DNA of 64,000 nt, taken from the NCBI RefSeq assembly GCF_008868125.1, contig NZ_WAAQ01000002.1, positions 558,001 through 622,000 on the forward strand, given 5' to 3'. The notes under the pieces are model-generated. The model was not told where the DNA came from. It worked only from the letters and a program-made list of their open reading frames with translations, and searched no databases. This stretch comes from Microbacterium maritypicum. GTDB taxonomy: Bacteria; Actinomycetota; Actinomycetes; Actinomycetales; Microbacteriaceae. The stretch's first letter is position 1. Each line of letters opens with the position of its first letter. Shown here in pieces: positions 8,501 through 17,918 of the stretch. A program made the position numbers and the translations under genes.

Positions 8501-9790
8501 ATGCACAAGCGCATTCTCTCGGCCGTGGCGCTCGGCGCCGTGGCCACGCTCGCCCTCGCCGGCTGCGCCGGCGGCACCGACGCCGCCTCCACCGACGGCA
8601 AGGGCCAGGAGCTCACCGTCTGGATCATGAAGGGCACCAACCCCGACGCCTCCGCCTTCTACGACAAGGTGTCCGACGCCTTCGAGGAGGAGACCGGCGC
8701 GACGGTCAAGATCGAGGAGATCCAGTGGGCAGACGCCCACGACCGCTTCGTGACCTCCATCGCCGGTGGCACGACTCCCGACATCGCCGAGACCGGAACC
8801 ACCTGGACCGCCGAGTTCGCCGATGCCGGCGCGCTGCTGCCGATCGACGAGTACGTCGACGCCGAGAAGGGCCTCCGCGGCGACCTCGTCGAGGGTCTCG
8901 AAGTCGCCGGCACCTACGACGGAGAGCTGTACGGCATGCCGTGGTACGCCGGCGTCCGCTCGCTCGTGTACCGCGCCGACGTGTTCGAGGAGCTCGGACT
9001 CGAGGCTCCGAAGACGTGGGACGACATCGTCGCAGCGGGTGAGGCCATCAAGGCCGCCAAGCCCGACATGCTCCCCTTCCCCGTCCCCGGTGACGCCGAG
9101 TTCCAGGTCTACCCCTGGGTCTGGGGCGCGGGCGGCGAGATCGCCACGAAGGACGGCAAGACCTGGACGAGCGAGCTCGACAGCAAGGAATCGCAGGCGG
9201 GCATCGAGTTCTACACGGGCCTGGCCACCGAGCACGGCTTCTCCTCCGCAGGTGCCACCACCTGGAAGGAGACCGACCTCAGCGACGCGTTCACCCAGGG
9301 CAATGTCGCGATGATGCTCTCCGGCTCCTGGACGCCGAACAAGCTCATCGAGACCAACCCCGACCTCGAGGGCAAGATCGGTGCAGCAGTCATCCCGGGT
9401 GAAGACGGCGGCATCGCTCCCTCCGTGCTCGGCGGATCGCACCTCTCGATCTTCAACACGACCAAGAACGCCGACCTGGCGTGGGAGTTCGTCAAGCTGG
9501 TGACCACGGGCGACCTCGCCGAGCAGTGGTCGAACGAGACCGGGTACTTCCCGGGCGTCCAGTCCGCGATGGAAGAGGCACTGGCCTCGACCGACCCGCT
9601 GGTCGCACCGTTCGCCGAGCAGATGGTCGATGGCGGCGCATCCGTCCCGGTCACCCCGAACTTCGGCGCCGTGCAGGCGAAGAAGACGACCAACTCCATG
9701 ATCCAGGCCATCCTCAGCGGGCAGAAGGACGTCGCGACCGCGACGAAGGACGCCGCAGCCGAGATGACCGAACTGCTCAACCAGAAGTAA
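8501..9790 (+). CDS. Sugar ABC transporter substrate-binding lipoprotein
   Basis: A 429-residue family 1 (MalE-like) solute-binding lipoprotein. The signal peptide ends in a lipobox (LALAGC), so the cysteine near residue 20 would be lipidated and anchor the protein outside the membrane. Family features include GTTPDIAETGTTWTAEF, the mid-domain WYAGVRSLVYR and the C-terminal helix region NFGAVQAKKTTNSMIQAIL. The ATG at 8501 follows AAAGAGGAG; the longer frame from 8453 would give a poor signal peptide. It heads an operon with two permeases and a NagZ-like enzyme, which suggests an amino sugar or cell-wall disaccharide as ligand. Confidence 0.93.
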   Translation: MHKRILSAVALGAVATLALAGCAGGTDAASTDGKGQELTVWIMKGTNPDASAFYDKVSDAFEEETGATVKIEEIQWADAHDRFVTSIAGGTTPDIAETGTTWTAEFADAGALLPIDEYVDAEKGLRGDLVEGLEVAGTYDGELYGMPWYAGVRSLVYRADVFEELGLEAPKTWDDIVAAGEAIKAAKPDMLPFPVPGDAEFQVYPWVWGAGGEIATKDGKTWTSELDSKESQAGIEFYTGLATEHGFSSAGATTWKETDLSDAFTQGNVAMMLSGSWTPNKLIETNPDLEGKIGAAVIPGEDGGIAPSVLGGSHLSIFNTTKNADLAWEFVKLVTTGDLAEQWSNETGYFPGVQSAMEEALASTDPLVAPFAEQMVDGGASVPVTPNFGAVQAKKTTNSMIQAILSGQKDVATATKDAAAEMTELLNQK

Positions 9791-9805
9791 GGAAGCACTC
9801 CTTCC

Positions 9806-10780
9806 ATGTCGATGGTGCAAGCGCCACTGCCGGCCACGAAGGCGGAGTCCACCTCCGCCTCCGTGGCCGGCGGCCGGAAGCGACGCGGTCTCTCGATCGT
9901 CGCGGCCCGCCCCTGGCTCCTTCTCGCGCCCGGGCTGGCCATCCTCGCGGTGCTCATGCTCTGGCCGCTCATCCAGGTGTTCATCTACTCGCTGCAGGAC
10001 TACGGCCTGCGCGAGATCAACACCGGGGAGAACAACTGGATCGGTCTCGACAACTACGTCGAGGCGCTCACCAACCCGACTCTCTGGACGGTGGTGCTGC
10101 CCAACACGGTCGGCTTCGCCGCCGTGGCGGTGTTCGTCACCGTCGCCGTGGGCACGCTCGTGGCTCTGCTGCTCGCGCGTCTGGGCACCACCTGGCGCGT
10201 CATCGTCTCCAGCTGCATCATGGTCGCCTGGGCGATGCCCGCCGTGACCGGCACCTACGTCTGGACATTCATCTTCGATGCCGACCGCGGCATCTTCAAC
10301 GCCGTGCTGCGTGACCTCGGTCTCATGGACGACCCGGTCAACTGGTTCACGAACCAGTGGTCGTTCTACGCCATCGTGCTCCTGAACGTGGTGCACCACG
10401 GATTCCCGTTCGTCGCCATCACCGTGCTCGCGGGACTGCTCGGCGTCTCGAAGGAGATGCTCGAGGCTGCAGCCCTCGACGGCGCCGGCGCCTGGCGCCG
10501 ATTCTGGAAGATCATCTTCCCCACGCTCAAGCCCGTCTTCTCGGTCGTGATCATCCTGTCGACGATCTGGGACTTCAAGGTCTTCGCCCAGGTGTACCTG
10601 ATGCCCGGCGGCGGCGGTGGCAACCGTCAGGTGCTGAACCTCGGCGTCTGGTCGTACGTGGAGTCCTTCGGTCAGAACCGCTACGGCTTCGGCGCGGCGC
10701 TCGCCGTGCTGCTCACGCTCGTCCTGATCGGCATCACGATCGTCTACATCCGCTCCCTCATGAAGGAGGACGAGCTGTGA
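9806..10780 (+). CDS. Sugar ABC transporter permease (MalF type)
   Basis: A 324-residue permease with six predicted helices. The EAA loop that docks on the ATPase is visible as EAAALDGAGAWRRFWKIIFP at about residues 217-236. It starts 15 bp after the binding protein and overlaps the next permease by GTGA, so the import complex is co-translated. A short Ala/Ser-rich cytoplasmic N-terminus precedes helix one. Confidence 0.93.
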   Translation: MSMVQAPLPATKAESTSASVAGGRKRRGLSIVAARPWLLLAPGLAILAVLMLWPLIQVFIYSLQDYGLREINTGENNWIGLDNYVEALTNPTLWTVVLPNTVGFAAVAVFVTVAVGTLVALLLARLGTTWRVIVSSCIMVAWAMPAVTGTYVWTFIFDADRGIFNAVLRDLGLMDDPVNWFTNQWSFYAIVLLNVVHHGFPFVAITVLAGLLGVSKEMLEAAALDGAGAWRRFWKIIFPTLKPVFSVVIILSTIWDFKVFAQVYLMPGGGGGNRQVLNLGVWSYVESFGQNRYGFGAALAVLLTLVLIGITIVYIRSLMKEDEL

Positions 10781-11610
10781 ACCCGCGCCCGAGGCTCCGC
10801 TCCCGCATCGGAATCGGAATCGCGGTCGCCGCGGTCCTGATCTTCACGCTGTTCCCCGTCTACTGGATGGTCTCCAGTGCCTTCGACGGCAAGGCCTCCA
10901 GCGGTGGGCAGTCGCTGCTCCCGCAGGAGTTCACGTGGGACAACTTCGCGTTCGTGCTCACCGACGGCGGATTCGGCACGTACCTGCGCAACTCGGCGAT
11001 CGTGGCGCTGGTCACCGTGCTCGTGAGTGCGCTCGTGTGTCTGCTCGCCGCCGTCGCCGTCGCACGGTTCAAGTTCAAGTTCCGCACCACGATCCTGATG
11101 ATGATCCTGATCGTGCAGATGGTGCCGCTCGAGGCGCTCGTCATCCCGCTGTTCCTGCAGGTCAAGAGCCTGGGGCTGCTCAACAGCATCCTCGGCCTGA
11201 TGGTCGTCTACGTCGCACTGTCGCTCGCCTTCGGGATCTGGATGCTGCGCGGCTTCGTGGCCGCCGTCCCGGTCGAGCTCGAAGAGGCCGCGTACATCGA
11301 CGGTGCGAGCTGGTGGCGCATGTTCCGCTCGGTGCTGCTGCCGCTCGTCATGCCCGGCCTCGTGGCGACCAGCATCTTCAGCTTCATCACGGCGTGGAAC
11401 GAGTTCATCTTCGCGATGACGATCCTCGGCGCTCAGACCGACCAGTACACGGTCTCGATCGGTCTGAAGTCGTTCTTCGGACTGCACTCCAACGACTGGG
11501 GCAGCATCATGGCCGCGTCGACCATCATCACCGTCCCCGTCATGATCTTCTTCGTGCTGGTGCAGCGCAAGCTCGCCTCCGGCATGGTGGCAGGAGCGGT
11601 GAAGGGATGA
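10777..11610 (+). CDS. Sugar ABC transporter permease (MalG type)
   Basis: A 277-residue permease with six helices and the EAA motif EEAAYIDGASWWRMFRSVLL near residue 170. The GTG start overlaps the stop of the first permease. Its own stop overlaps the ATG of the hexosaminidase gene, tying transport to hydrolysis. No nucleotide-binding subunit is encoded in this operon, so a shared ATPase of the MsiK/UgpC kind encoded elsewhere is implied. Confidence 0.93.
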   Translation: MNPRPRLRSRIGIGIAVAAVLIFTLFPVYWMVSSAFDGKASSGGQSLLPQEFTWDNFAFVLTDGGFGTYLRNSAIVALVTVLVSALVCLLAAVAVARFKFKFRTTILMMILIVQMVPLEALVIPLFLQVKSLGLLNSILGLMVVYVALSLAFGIWMLRGFVAAVPVELEEAAYIDGASWWRMFRSVLLPLVMPGLVATSIFSFITAWNEFIFAMTILGAQTDQYTVSIGLKSFFGLHSNDWGSIMAASTIITVPVMIFFVLVQRKLASGMVAGAVKG

Positions 11611-13124
11611 CCGACGACCTCGAACGTCTCGCCAACGGCGTGCTGTGGCCGGGCTTCTTCGGCACGGAAGCGCCCCAGTGGCTGCGTGACGAACTGCGTG
11701 AGGGCCTGGCCGGAGTCGTGTACTTCGGGCAGAACGTCGGCGAGGGGCTTCCGGCTCTCAGCGCCGCGATCCTCGACGCGAACCCCGACGCACTGATCGG
11801 CATCGACGAAGAGGGCGGCAGCGTCACCCGGCTCGAGTCGGCCACCGGATCGACCGTCCCCGGAGCCGCCCAGCTCGGTCTGCTCGACGACCTCGTCGCC
11901 TCCGAGAAGACCGGTGCGGAGCTGGCCAGACGTGTGCGGGCGGTCGGCGCCAATGTGGTGCTCGGTCCGGTCGCCGACGTCAACACCGACCCCCGCAACC
12001 CGGTGATCGGCGTGCGGGCGTTCGGCGATGACGAGGCGCTGGTCTCCCGGCACGTGGTCGCGACGATCGACGGCATCCAGGACGGGGCGGTCGCCGCCTG
12101 CGTCAAGCACTTCCCCGGCCACGGCGACACCCACATGGATTCGCATCACTCGCTCCCCGAGATCACGCTCGATCTCGAGGAGTTCGAGCGGGTGCACCTG
12201 GAGCCCTTCCGCGCGGCGATCGACGCCGGAGTGGACGCCGTCATGACCGCGCACATCGTCGTCCCGGCGTGGGGGGAGCAGCCCGCGACGCTCAACCCGC
12301 GGGTGCTCGGCATGCTGCGCGACTGGGGCTACGACGGCGTCATCATCACCGACGCGCTCGACATGGCCGCGATCCGAGAGACGGTGGGACTCGGTGGGGG
12401 AGCAGCCCTGGCACTCGCAGCCGGAGCAGACCTCCTCTGCATCGGGAACCCCACCAACCCCGGTGATGCCGCTCTTCCCGATCAGGATGAGCAGGACTTC
12501 CGTGCGGCCAGAGACGGCATCATCGCCGCGCTGCGTGACGGTTCGCTCTCCCGGGCGCGCGTCGAGGAGGCCGCCGGCCGGGTCGCGGCTCTCGCGACCA
12601 AGCTCCGTGCGGCAGCCGCTGCCGCCGACGAGGAGGAGCCGACGGACGACTTCGACGCGGCCGAGATCGTGCGCCGTGTGGTGACGATCTCCGGCGGCGC
12701 CCTCGAGACGGCATCCGAGCTCGCCGTGATCGATGCGCGTCGCCGATCGACGCTCGCCGTCGACAGCGCCGGTTCCTACGTCGCGAGCGCGCTCGCGGAG
12801 GAGGGGCTGCGCGTGCGCCTCGACGTGGCATCCGCACCGGAGTCCGAACAGGATCGTGTGCTCGACGAGGTCACGGCAGGGGCAGGGACCACCGTGCTCC
12901 TGATCGATCGGCCCGACACGGATGCCGCGCAGCGTGCGCTCGTCGAACGCGCTGCTGTGCGTGATCCCCGCGCCGTCGTCGTCAACGTGGGTCTTCCCAC
13001 TGTGAGTCCGTTGCCGCTGCCGACCGTGGAGGTCGCCGCAGCCAGTAGGCTCGGTGCGCAGACGGCGCGTGAAGCACTCCTGGGGTGCTTCACTGTGCAG
13101 CAGAGGATGACCAGCGCCGGCTGA
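11607..13124 (+). CDS. nagZ: Glycoside hydrolase family 3, beta-N-acetylhexosaminidase (NagZ-like)
   Basis: A 505-residue intracellular enzyme with no signal peptide. It carries the NagZ hallmark KHFPGHGDT followed by DSHHSLP near residue 166, which supplies the Asp-His acid/base pair used only by GH3 N-acetylglucosaminidases. The nucleophile region VIITDALDMAAI lies near residue 247. NagZ removes N-acetylglucosamine from muropeptides or chitobiose. It is longer than the minimal 340-residue NagZ, with a C-terminal alpha/beta domain of about 150 residues. The start overlaps the permease stop, so the substrate is probably imported and cleaved directly. Confidence 0.88.
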   Translation: MTDDLERLANGVLWPGFFGTEAPQWLRDELREGLAGVVYFGQNVGEGLPALSAAILDANPDALIGIDEEGGSVTRLESATGSTVPGAAQLGLLDDLVASEKTGAELARRVRAVGANVVLGPVADVNTDPRNPVIGVRAFGDDEALVSRHVVATIDGIQDGAVAACVKHFPGHGDTHMDSHHSLPEITLDLEEFERVHLEPFRAAIDAGVDAVMTAHIVVPAWGEQPATLNPRVLGMLRDWGYDGVIITDALDMAAIRETVGLGGGAALALAAGADLLCIGNPTNPGDAALPDQDEQDFRAARDGIIAALRDGSLSRARVEEAAGRVAALATKLRAAAAAADEEEPTDDFDAAEIVRRVVTISGGALETASELAVIDARRRSTLAVDSAGSYVASALAEEGLRVRLDVASAPESEQDRVLDEVTAGAGTTVLLIDRPDTDAAQRALVERAAVRDPRAVVVNVGLPTVSPLPLPTVEVAAASRLGAQTAREALLGCFTVQQRMTSAG

Positions 13125-13138
13125 GACAGGGATCCCTC

Positions 13139-14005
13139 ATGGACGATGACGTTCTCGCTCGGGTGCGACGCTCGCTCCCCAAGGTGAGCGCTGCCGAGGC
13201 GCGCGTCGCGGAGACGATCCTGGGAGACCCGACACTCGTCGTCGATCTGGCCATCAACGATCTCGCCCAGCTCTGCCACACCTCGCTCTCGACGGTCGCC
13301 CGCTATGCCCAGTCACTCGGGTACAGCGGATACCGCGAGCTGCGGGTGGCTGTGGCACGTGCGGTCACGCTGGAACAGGCGCAGCAGGCCCGGTTCGGTC
13401 TCGACACCACGGCGATCGACCCCGACGACGGTCCGACGGCGATCGCCGCCAAGCTCGCCGCGCAGGAGATCGACGCGATCGAGAAGACGGCGCTCGCCCT
13501 CGATGCGGTCGCCCTCGACAGGGTCGCGCGTGCGGTGGTCGACGCCCGTCACATCGATCTCTTCGGACAGGCGGCGTCATCACTGACGGCTCAGGATCTG
13601 CTGCTGAAGCTGTCGCGCATCGGCTGCTCGGTCTCGCACTCGTCGGACCCGCACCTCGCGGTCACCACGGCCTCGCTGCGCACTGCGGACGATGTGGCGA
13701 TCGCGTTCTCCCACGGCGGCGAGACGGCCGAGACTCTGCGCGCGCTCGAGGTCGCCCGCGATGCCGGCGCCCTCGCAGTGGCGGTCACCAGCGCCCCCGA
13801 CTCGCCGTTGGCGCTGGCGGCGGATGTCGTGCTGCTCACGCATGCGCACGAATCCCCGTTCCGGATGGCCGCGATGTCGAGCCGCATCGCTCAGCTCGCC
13901 CTCGTCGACGTGCTGTTCGTGCGCGTCGTGCAGCACCGCGGCGAGCCGGTCGCGGTCTCGCTGCAACGGACCCACGACGCGGTCCCCGCGCGCCGCCGCA
14001 CCTGA
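13139..14005 (+). CDS. MurR/RpiR-family transcriptional regulator
   Basis: A 288-residue regulator with an N-terminal RpiR helix-turn-helix (roughly residues 1-77, LAINDLAQLCHTSLSTVARY) and a C-terminal SIS sugar-phosphate-binding domain. The SIS loop is IDLFGQAASSLTAQDLLLKL and a later block is VAIAFSHGGETAETLRAL. MurR/RpiR proteins sense phosphorylated amino sugars such as MurNAc-6-phosphate. Its place next to a NagZ-like gene and a sugar kinase makes it the likely repressor of this locus. The ATG at 13139 begins the HTH domain; an upstream frame exists but overlaps the hydrolase. Confidence 0.9.
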   Translation: MDDDVLARVRRSLPKVSAAEARVAETILGDPTLVVDLAINDLAQLCHTSLSTVARYAQSLGYSGYRELRVAVARAVTLEQAQQARFGLDTTAIDPDDGPTAIAAKLAAQEIDAIEKTALALDAVALDRVARAVVDARHIDLFGQAASSLTAQDLLLKLSRIGCSVSHSSDPHLAVTTASLRTADDVAIAFSHGGETAETLRALEVARDAGALAVAVTSAPDSPLALAADVVLLTHAHESPFRMAAMSSRIAQLALVDVLFVRVVQHRGEPVAVSLQRTHDAVPARRRT

Positions 14006-14034
14006 CCTTCCGGATTCTCCGTCCGGCCGGGGCG

Positions 14035-14955
14035 TCAGTCGACGTGGTCGCGGGTGCTGACCAGCGCGCGCGTCGCGATGCGGTGCCCGCGCGCGAGGCT
14101 TCCCGTGAGCGACAGGCCGGTGAGGATGCCGGCGAGGAAGCCGGCCGCGAAGGCGTCTCCTGCTCCGATCGTCTCCACCACGGGGGCGTCGAGGGCGTCG
14201 CTGTCGGCGGTCTCCGTGCCGTCGAAGGCGACCGCACCATTCGGGTCGGTCACGAGCAGGTACCGTGGCCGGGGGAACAGCGAGCGCAGCCGGTGCGGGT
14301 CGCTCGTTCCGAAGACGACCTCCGCATCGGTGCGGGTGCAGAACACGATGTCCGCGCGACCAGCGAAATCGGAGACGATCGTCCGACCCTCCTCTTCGCG
14401 GCCTCGCCAGAGCGCGGGTCGCCAGTTCAGGTCGAAGCTGAGCAGCCGGTCGGGGTGCCGTTGCGTGAACAGGGCCTCCTGCGCAGCGAGCGCCGAGGCA
14501 GACAGCGCGGGGGTGATCCCCGAGGTGTGCACGAGCGCCGCTTCGGCGAGAAGAGCGGATGCCACGGGCGTGGTCAAGGTCTGCGGCGAGATCGCCGCAG
14601 CGGCCGAGCCGGCGCGGTAGTAGTGCATGGTTCCGTCGACCGCGCCGTCGTCTCGAGCCGAGAGCTCCTTCACATACAGGCCGGTGGGCGCATCTCCGTC
14701 GACCTCGACCGCGGAGTCGTCGACGCCGTGGTCGCGCAGCTCGGCGGTGAGGAAGCGTCCGAAGCCGTCGTCTCCCACCCGGGAGAGGACCGAGGTGCGG
14801 ATGCCCGCCGATGCCAGGGCGATCGCGGTGTTCCACTCGGCCCCTGCCAGGGAGCGGTGGAAGGTCCGGCATCCCTCGAGAGGACCGGCGGTGGCGGCGA
14901 CGAGGGCGACCATGCCCTCGCCGAAGCAGACGGCGAGCGGGGTGGTGTCGGGCAC
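14035..14955 (-). CDS. PfkB-family sugar kinase
   Basis: A 306-residue ribokinase-fold kinase. The N-terminal sugar-binding region is CFGEGMVALVAATAGPLEG with a later GAEWNTAIALASAG. The catalytic anion-hole motif is VETIGAGDAFAAGFLAG, containing the base aspartate of GAGD. The closest functional type is 2-keto-3-deoxygluconate or similar kinase, but the substrate is unproven. I chose the GTG at 14955 because TAGTGT lies seven bases upstream and the frame beyond it is not protein-like. It converges on the RpiR gene and may phosphorylate the sugar released by the hexosaminidase. Confidence 0.85.
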   Translation of the reverse strand: MPDTTPLAVCFGEGMVALVAATAGPLEGCRTFHRSLAGAEWNTAIALASAGIRTSVLSRVGDDGFGRFLTAELRDHGVDDSAVEVDGDAPTGLYVKELSARDDGAVDGTMHYYRAGSAAAAISPQTLTTPVASALLAEAALVHTSGITPALSASALAAQEALFTQRHPDRLLSFDLNWRPALWRGREEEGRTIVSDFAGRADIVFCTRTDAEVVFGTSDPHRLRSLFPRPRYLLVTDPNGAVAFDGTETADSDALDAPVVETIGAGDAFAAGFLAGILTGLSLTGSLARGHRIATRALVSTRDHVD

Positions 14956-15059
14956 GATCTGGACACTACCGGATCGATGTCTGTCGCGCCGATATCGGAT
15001 TGCAACCTGGATGCGTTTGGCATCTGAGGATCTGCTGGGTACCGTCGAGTCATCACCGT

Positions 15060-15082
15060 CCCCGAGGCGAAGAAGCCTCGGG
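15060..15082 (+). promoter_or_regulatory. Leader hairpin before oligopeptide-binding protein
   Basis: A stem with arms CCGAGGC and GCCTCGG lies in the 5' region about 40 bases before the oligopeptide-binding lipoprotein start. It may be a small attenuator, or a terminator for transcription coming from the left. There is no U-tract. Confidence 0.35.
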
Positions 15083-15118
15083 ACGCGCAATGAAGCGCCC
15101 GACAGGGAAGGTCACACA

Positions 15119-16792
15119 ATGCACCAATCAGTCAAGCGTCGGCGAGGACTCATCGCCGTAACCGGAGCCACGATCGCGGCGCTCGCCCTCGCGGGCTGCG
15201 TCGCCAGCGAGCGTGGCGATGAAGGGTCCGAAGGCTCGGGCGACGTCGACGGGACATTCGTCTTCGCCGCCTCCTCCGACCCGGCGAGCCTCGACCCCGC
15301 CTTCGCTCAGGACGGCGAGAGCTTCCGCGTCTCGCGTCAGATCTTCGAAGGCCTCGTCGGCACCGAACCCGGCACCGCGGACCCTGCGCCGCTGCTCGCC
15401 GAGTCGTGGGAGTCGTCGGAGGACGGCATGTCCCACACCTTCGCGCTGAAGGAGGACGTCACGTTCCAGGACGGAACGCCGTTCAACGCCGAAGCCGTCT
15501 GCGTGAACTTCGACCGCTGGTTCAACTGGACCGGCCTCGCCGCGTCCGAGGCGTTCGGCTACTACTACAACAAGCTCTTCAAGGGGTACGCCTCCAACCC
15601 GGCCGACGCCGTGTACAAGTCCTGCACCCCTGACGGCGACTACTCGGTCACGATCGACCTCAACAAGCCGTTCGCCGGCTTCGTCGCCTCCCTCTCGCTC
15701 CCGTCCTTCTCGATGCAGAGCCCTTCGGCGATGCAGGAGTTCGGTGCGGACGAGGTCAGCGGCTCGGCGGAGTCCCCGCAGCTGTCCGAGTACGCGATGG
15801 GTCACCCGGTCGGTACCGGTCCCTACGCGTTCGACGAGTGGGCACCGGGCGAGCAGGTCACGCTCAAGGCCTACGACGGCTACTGGGGCGACGCCGGACA
15901 GATCGACGAGATCATCTTCCGCACGATCGACGACCCGACCGCTCGCCGTCAGGCGCTCGAATCCGGCTCGATCGACGGGTACGACCTTGTCGGACCGGCC
16001 GACACCAAGGCCCTCGAAGACGACGGCTTCACGATGGTGTCGCGCCCGCCGTTCACGATCCTCTACCTCGCCTTCAACCAGGCGGTCCCGGAGCTGCAGG
16101 ACCCGAAGGTCCGTGAGGCTCTGTCCTACGCGGTCGACAAGGACGCGCTGATCAGCCAGGTGCTCCCTGAGGGCACCCAGAAGGCGATCGAGTTCGTGCC
16201 CGAGGCCGTCAACGGCTACAACCCCGATGTCACGACCTACGACTACGACCCGGAGAAGGCCAAGGCGCTGCTGGCCGAGGCCGGGTACACCGAGGCGAAC
16301 CCGTTGAAGCTCACCTTCAACTACCCGGTCAACGTCTCGCGTCCCTACATGCCGGACCCCGAGCAGATCTTCACGGTGCTCTCGTCCCAGCTGTCCGAGG
16401 TCGGCGTCGAGACCACCCCGGTCTCGGAGGAGTGGGTCGAATACCTCGACCGCACCACCGGCACCGCGGATCACGGCATCCACCTGCTCGGCTGGACCGG
16501 CGACTACAACGACACCGACAACTTCGTCGGCGTCTTCTTCGGCCAGCAGAGCTCCGAGTGGGGCTTCGACAACCCCGAGCTGTTCCAGAAGCTGAACGAG
16601 GCGCGCGGCGTCTCCAACCTCGAGGAGCAGACGGCGCTGTACGAGGAGATCAACGAGATGGTCGCCCAGTTCATCCCTGGAGTCCCGCTCGCGCACCCGG
16701 CGCCGACCCTGGCGTTCGACCCGCGCGTGAAGAGCTACCCCGCCAGCCCGGTGAACGACGAGGTCTTCACGGACATCGTCCTCACCAAGTAG
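15119..16792 (+). CDS. Oligopeptide ABC transporter substrate-binding lipoprotein
   Basis: A 557-residue family 5 (DppA/OppA-like) binding protein. The signal peptide has a KRRR basic start and a lipobox (LALAGC). Family markers include the region around SDPASLDPAFAQDGESFRVS and the block LAFNQAVPELQDPKVREALS. It captures peptides or peptide-like ligands outside the cell for the two permeases and the ATPase downstream. The ATG at 15119 gives the signal peptide directly; longer in-frame starts do not. Next to a NagZ-type locus, murein peptides are one plausible ligand, by context only. Confidence 0.93.
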   Translation: MHQSVKRRRGLIAVTGATIAALALAGCVASERGDEGSEGSGDVDGTFVFAASSDPASLDPAFAQDGESFRVSRQIFEGLVGTEPGTADPAPLLAESWESSEDGMSHTFALKEDVTFQDGTPFNAEAVCVNFDRWFNWTGLAASEAFGYYYNKLFKGYASNPADAVYKSCTPDGDYSVTIDLNKPFAGFVASLSLPSFSMQSPSAMQEFGADEVSGSAESPQLSEYAMGHPVGTGPYAFDEWAPGEQVTLKAYDGYWGDAGQIDEIIFRTIDDPTARRQALESGSIDGYDLVGPADTKALEDDGFTMVSRPPFTILYLAFNQAVPELQDPKVREALSYAVDKDALISQVLPEGTQKAIEFVPEAVNGYNPDVTTYDYDPEKAKALLAEAGYTEANPLKLTFNYPVNVSRPYMPDPEQIFTVLSSQLSEVGVETTPVSEEWVEYLDRTTGTADHGIHLLGWTGDYNDTDNFVGVFFGQQSSEWGFDNPELFQKLNEARGVSNLEEQTALYEEINEMVAQFIPGVPLAHPAPTLAFDPRVKSYPASPVNDEVFTDIVLTK

Positions 16793-16814
16793 GCCTGACC
16801 ACTTGATATGTCGA

Positions 16815-16847
16815 CCCCCGGTCCCGCGCATTCGGCGGGACCGGGGG
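16815..16847 (+). terminator. Intra-operon hairpin after oligopeptide-binding protein
   Basis: A perfect 13-bp GC-rich stem with a 7-base loop starts 23 bases after the binding-protein stop. It has no U-tract, and the permease genes follow on the same strand. It probably stabilises the abundant binding-protein message or attenuates transcription into the membrane genes, a common arrangement in ABC import operons. Confidence 0.7.
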
Positions 16848-16879
16848 AACGGCGTACCTTCTGATCGACGGAGATCTTC

Positions 16880-17884
16880 GTGCTGCGCACCATCGGCAGG
16901 CGACTGCTGTTCCTCATTCCCACCCTGTTCGGGCTCAGCATCCTGCTGTTCGCCTGGGTCAGGGCCCTCCCCGGCGGCCCCGCGGTCGCCCTGCTCGGCG
17001 AGAAGGCCACGCCAGAGGCTGTCGCGAGAGTCAACGAGCTCTACGGCTTCGACAAGCCCCTCATCGAGCAGTACTTCATCTGGATCGGACGCCTTCTCCA
17101 GGGAGACTTCGGCACCTCGATCCAGACCAACAGGCCGGTGACGGAGGAGTTCCTCCGCCGGTTCCCCGCGACGCTGGAGCTGAGCGTCATGGCGCTCATC
17201 TTCGCCGTCGGCATCGGCATCCCGCTCGGGTACTGGGCGGCTCGCCGTCACGGCAAGTTCACCGACCACGCCTCGGTCGTGCTGAGCCTGATCGGCATCA
17301 CCATCCCGGTGTTCTTCCTCGCGTTCATCCTGAAGTACGTCTTCGCGGTGCAGCTGGGATGGCTGCCTTCGGACGGACGCCAGAATCCACGAATAGATGC
17401 CACCCATCCCACCGGGTTCTATGTGTGGGACGGCATCATCACCGGAGAGTTCGATGCCGCATGGGATGCGATCCTGCATCTGATCCTGCCGGCGCTCGCG
17501 CTGGGCACCATCCCACTTGCGATCATCGTCCGCATCACCAGGGCGAGTGTCCTGGAGGTGCAGAACGCGGACTACGTGCGCACGGGTCGGGCGAAGGGCG
17601 TCGGGTCGCCGACGCTGCGCAACCGCTTCATCCTGCGAAACGCCATGCTCCCGGTGATCACCACGATCGGCCTGCAGACGGGGCTGCTGATCTCGGGGGC
17701 GGTGCTCACCGAGACGGTGTTCGCCTTCCCGGGCATCGGCTCGTTCCTGGCGAGAGCCATCTTCACCAGGGACTTCCCCGTCCTCCAAGGGTTCATCATC
17801 TTCATCGCGATCGCCTACGCGTTGATCAACCTGGCGGTGGACGTCTCCTACAGCTTCATCGATCCGAGAGTGAGGGTGCAGTGA
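16880..17884 (+). CDS. Oligopeptide ABC transporter permease (DppB type)
   Basis: A 334-residue permease with six helices. The first is within residues 8-30, ending in the family block ALPGGPAVALLGEKATPEA. The EAA-type loop ARAKGVGSPTLRNRFILRNA (read here as GRAKGVGSPTL) is near residue 237. The start is GTG, with GGAG about 10 bases upstream. It pairs with the DppC-like permease that begins 34 bp downstream. Confidence 0.92.
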   Translation: MLRTIGRRLLFLIPTLFGLSILLFAWVRALPGGPAVALLGEKATPEAVARVNELYGFDKPLIEQYFIWIGRLLQGDFGTSIQTNRPVTEEFLRRFPATLELSVMALIFAVGIGIPLGYWAARRHGKFTDHASVVLSLIGITIPVFFLAFILKYVFAVQLGWLPSDGRQNPRIDATHPTGFYVWDGIITGEFDAAWDAILHLILPALALGTIPLAIIVRITRASVLEVQNADYVRTGRAKGVGSPTLRNRFILRNAMLPVITTIGLQTGLLISGAVLTETVFAFPGIGSFLARAIFTRDFPVLQGFIIFIAIAYALINLAVDVSYSFIDPRVRVQ

Positions 17885-17918
17885 TGTCACTCCCCACCGT
17901 GCGAAAGGAGGCGGTCGT

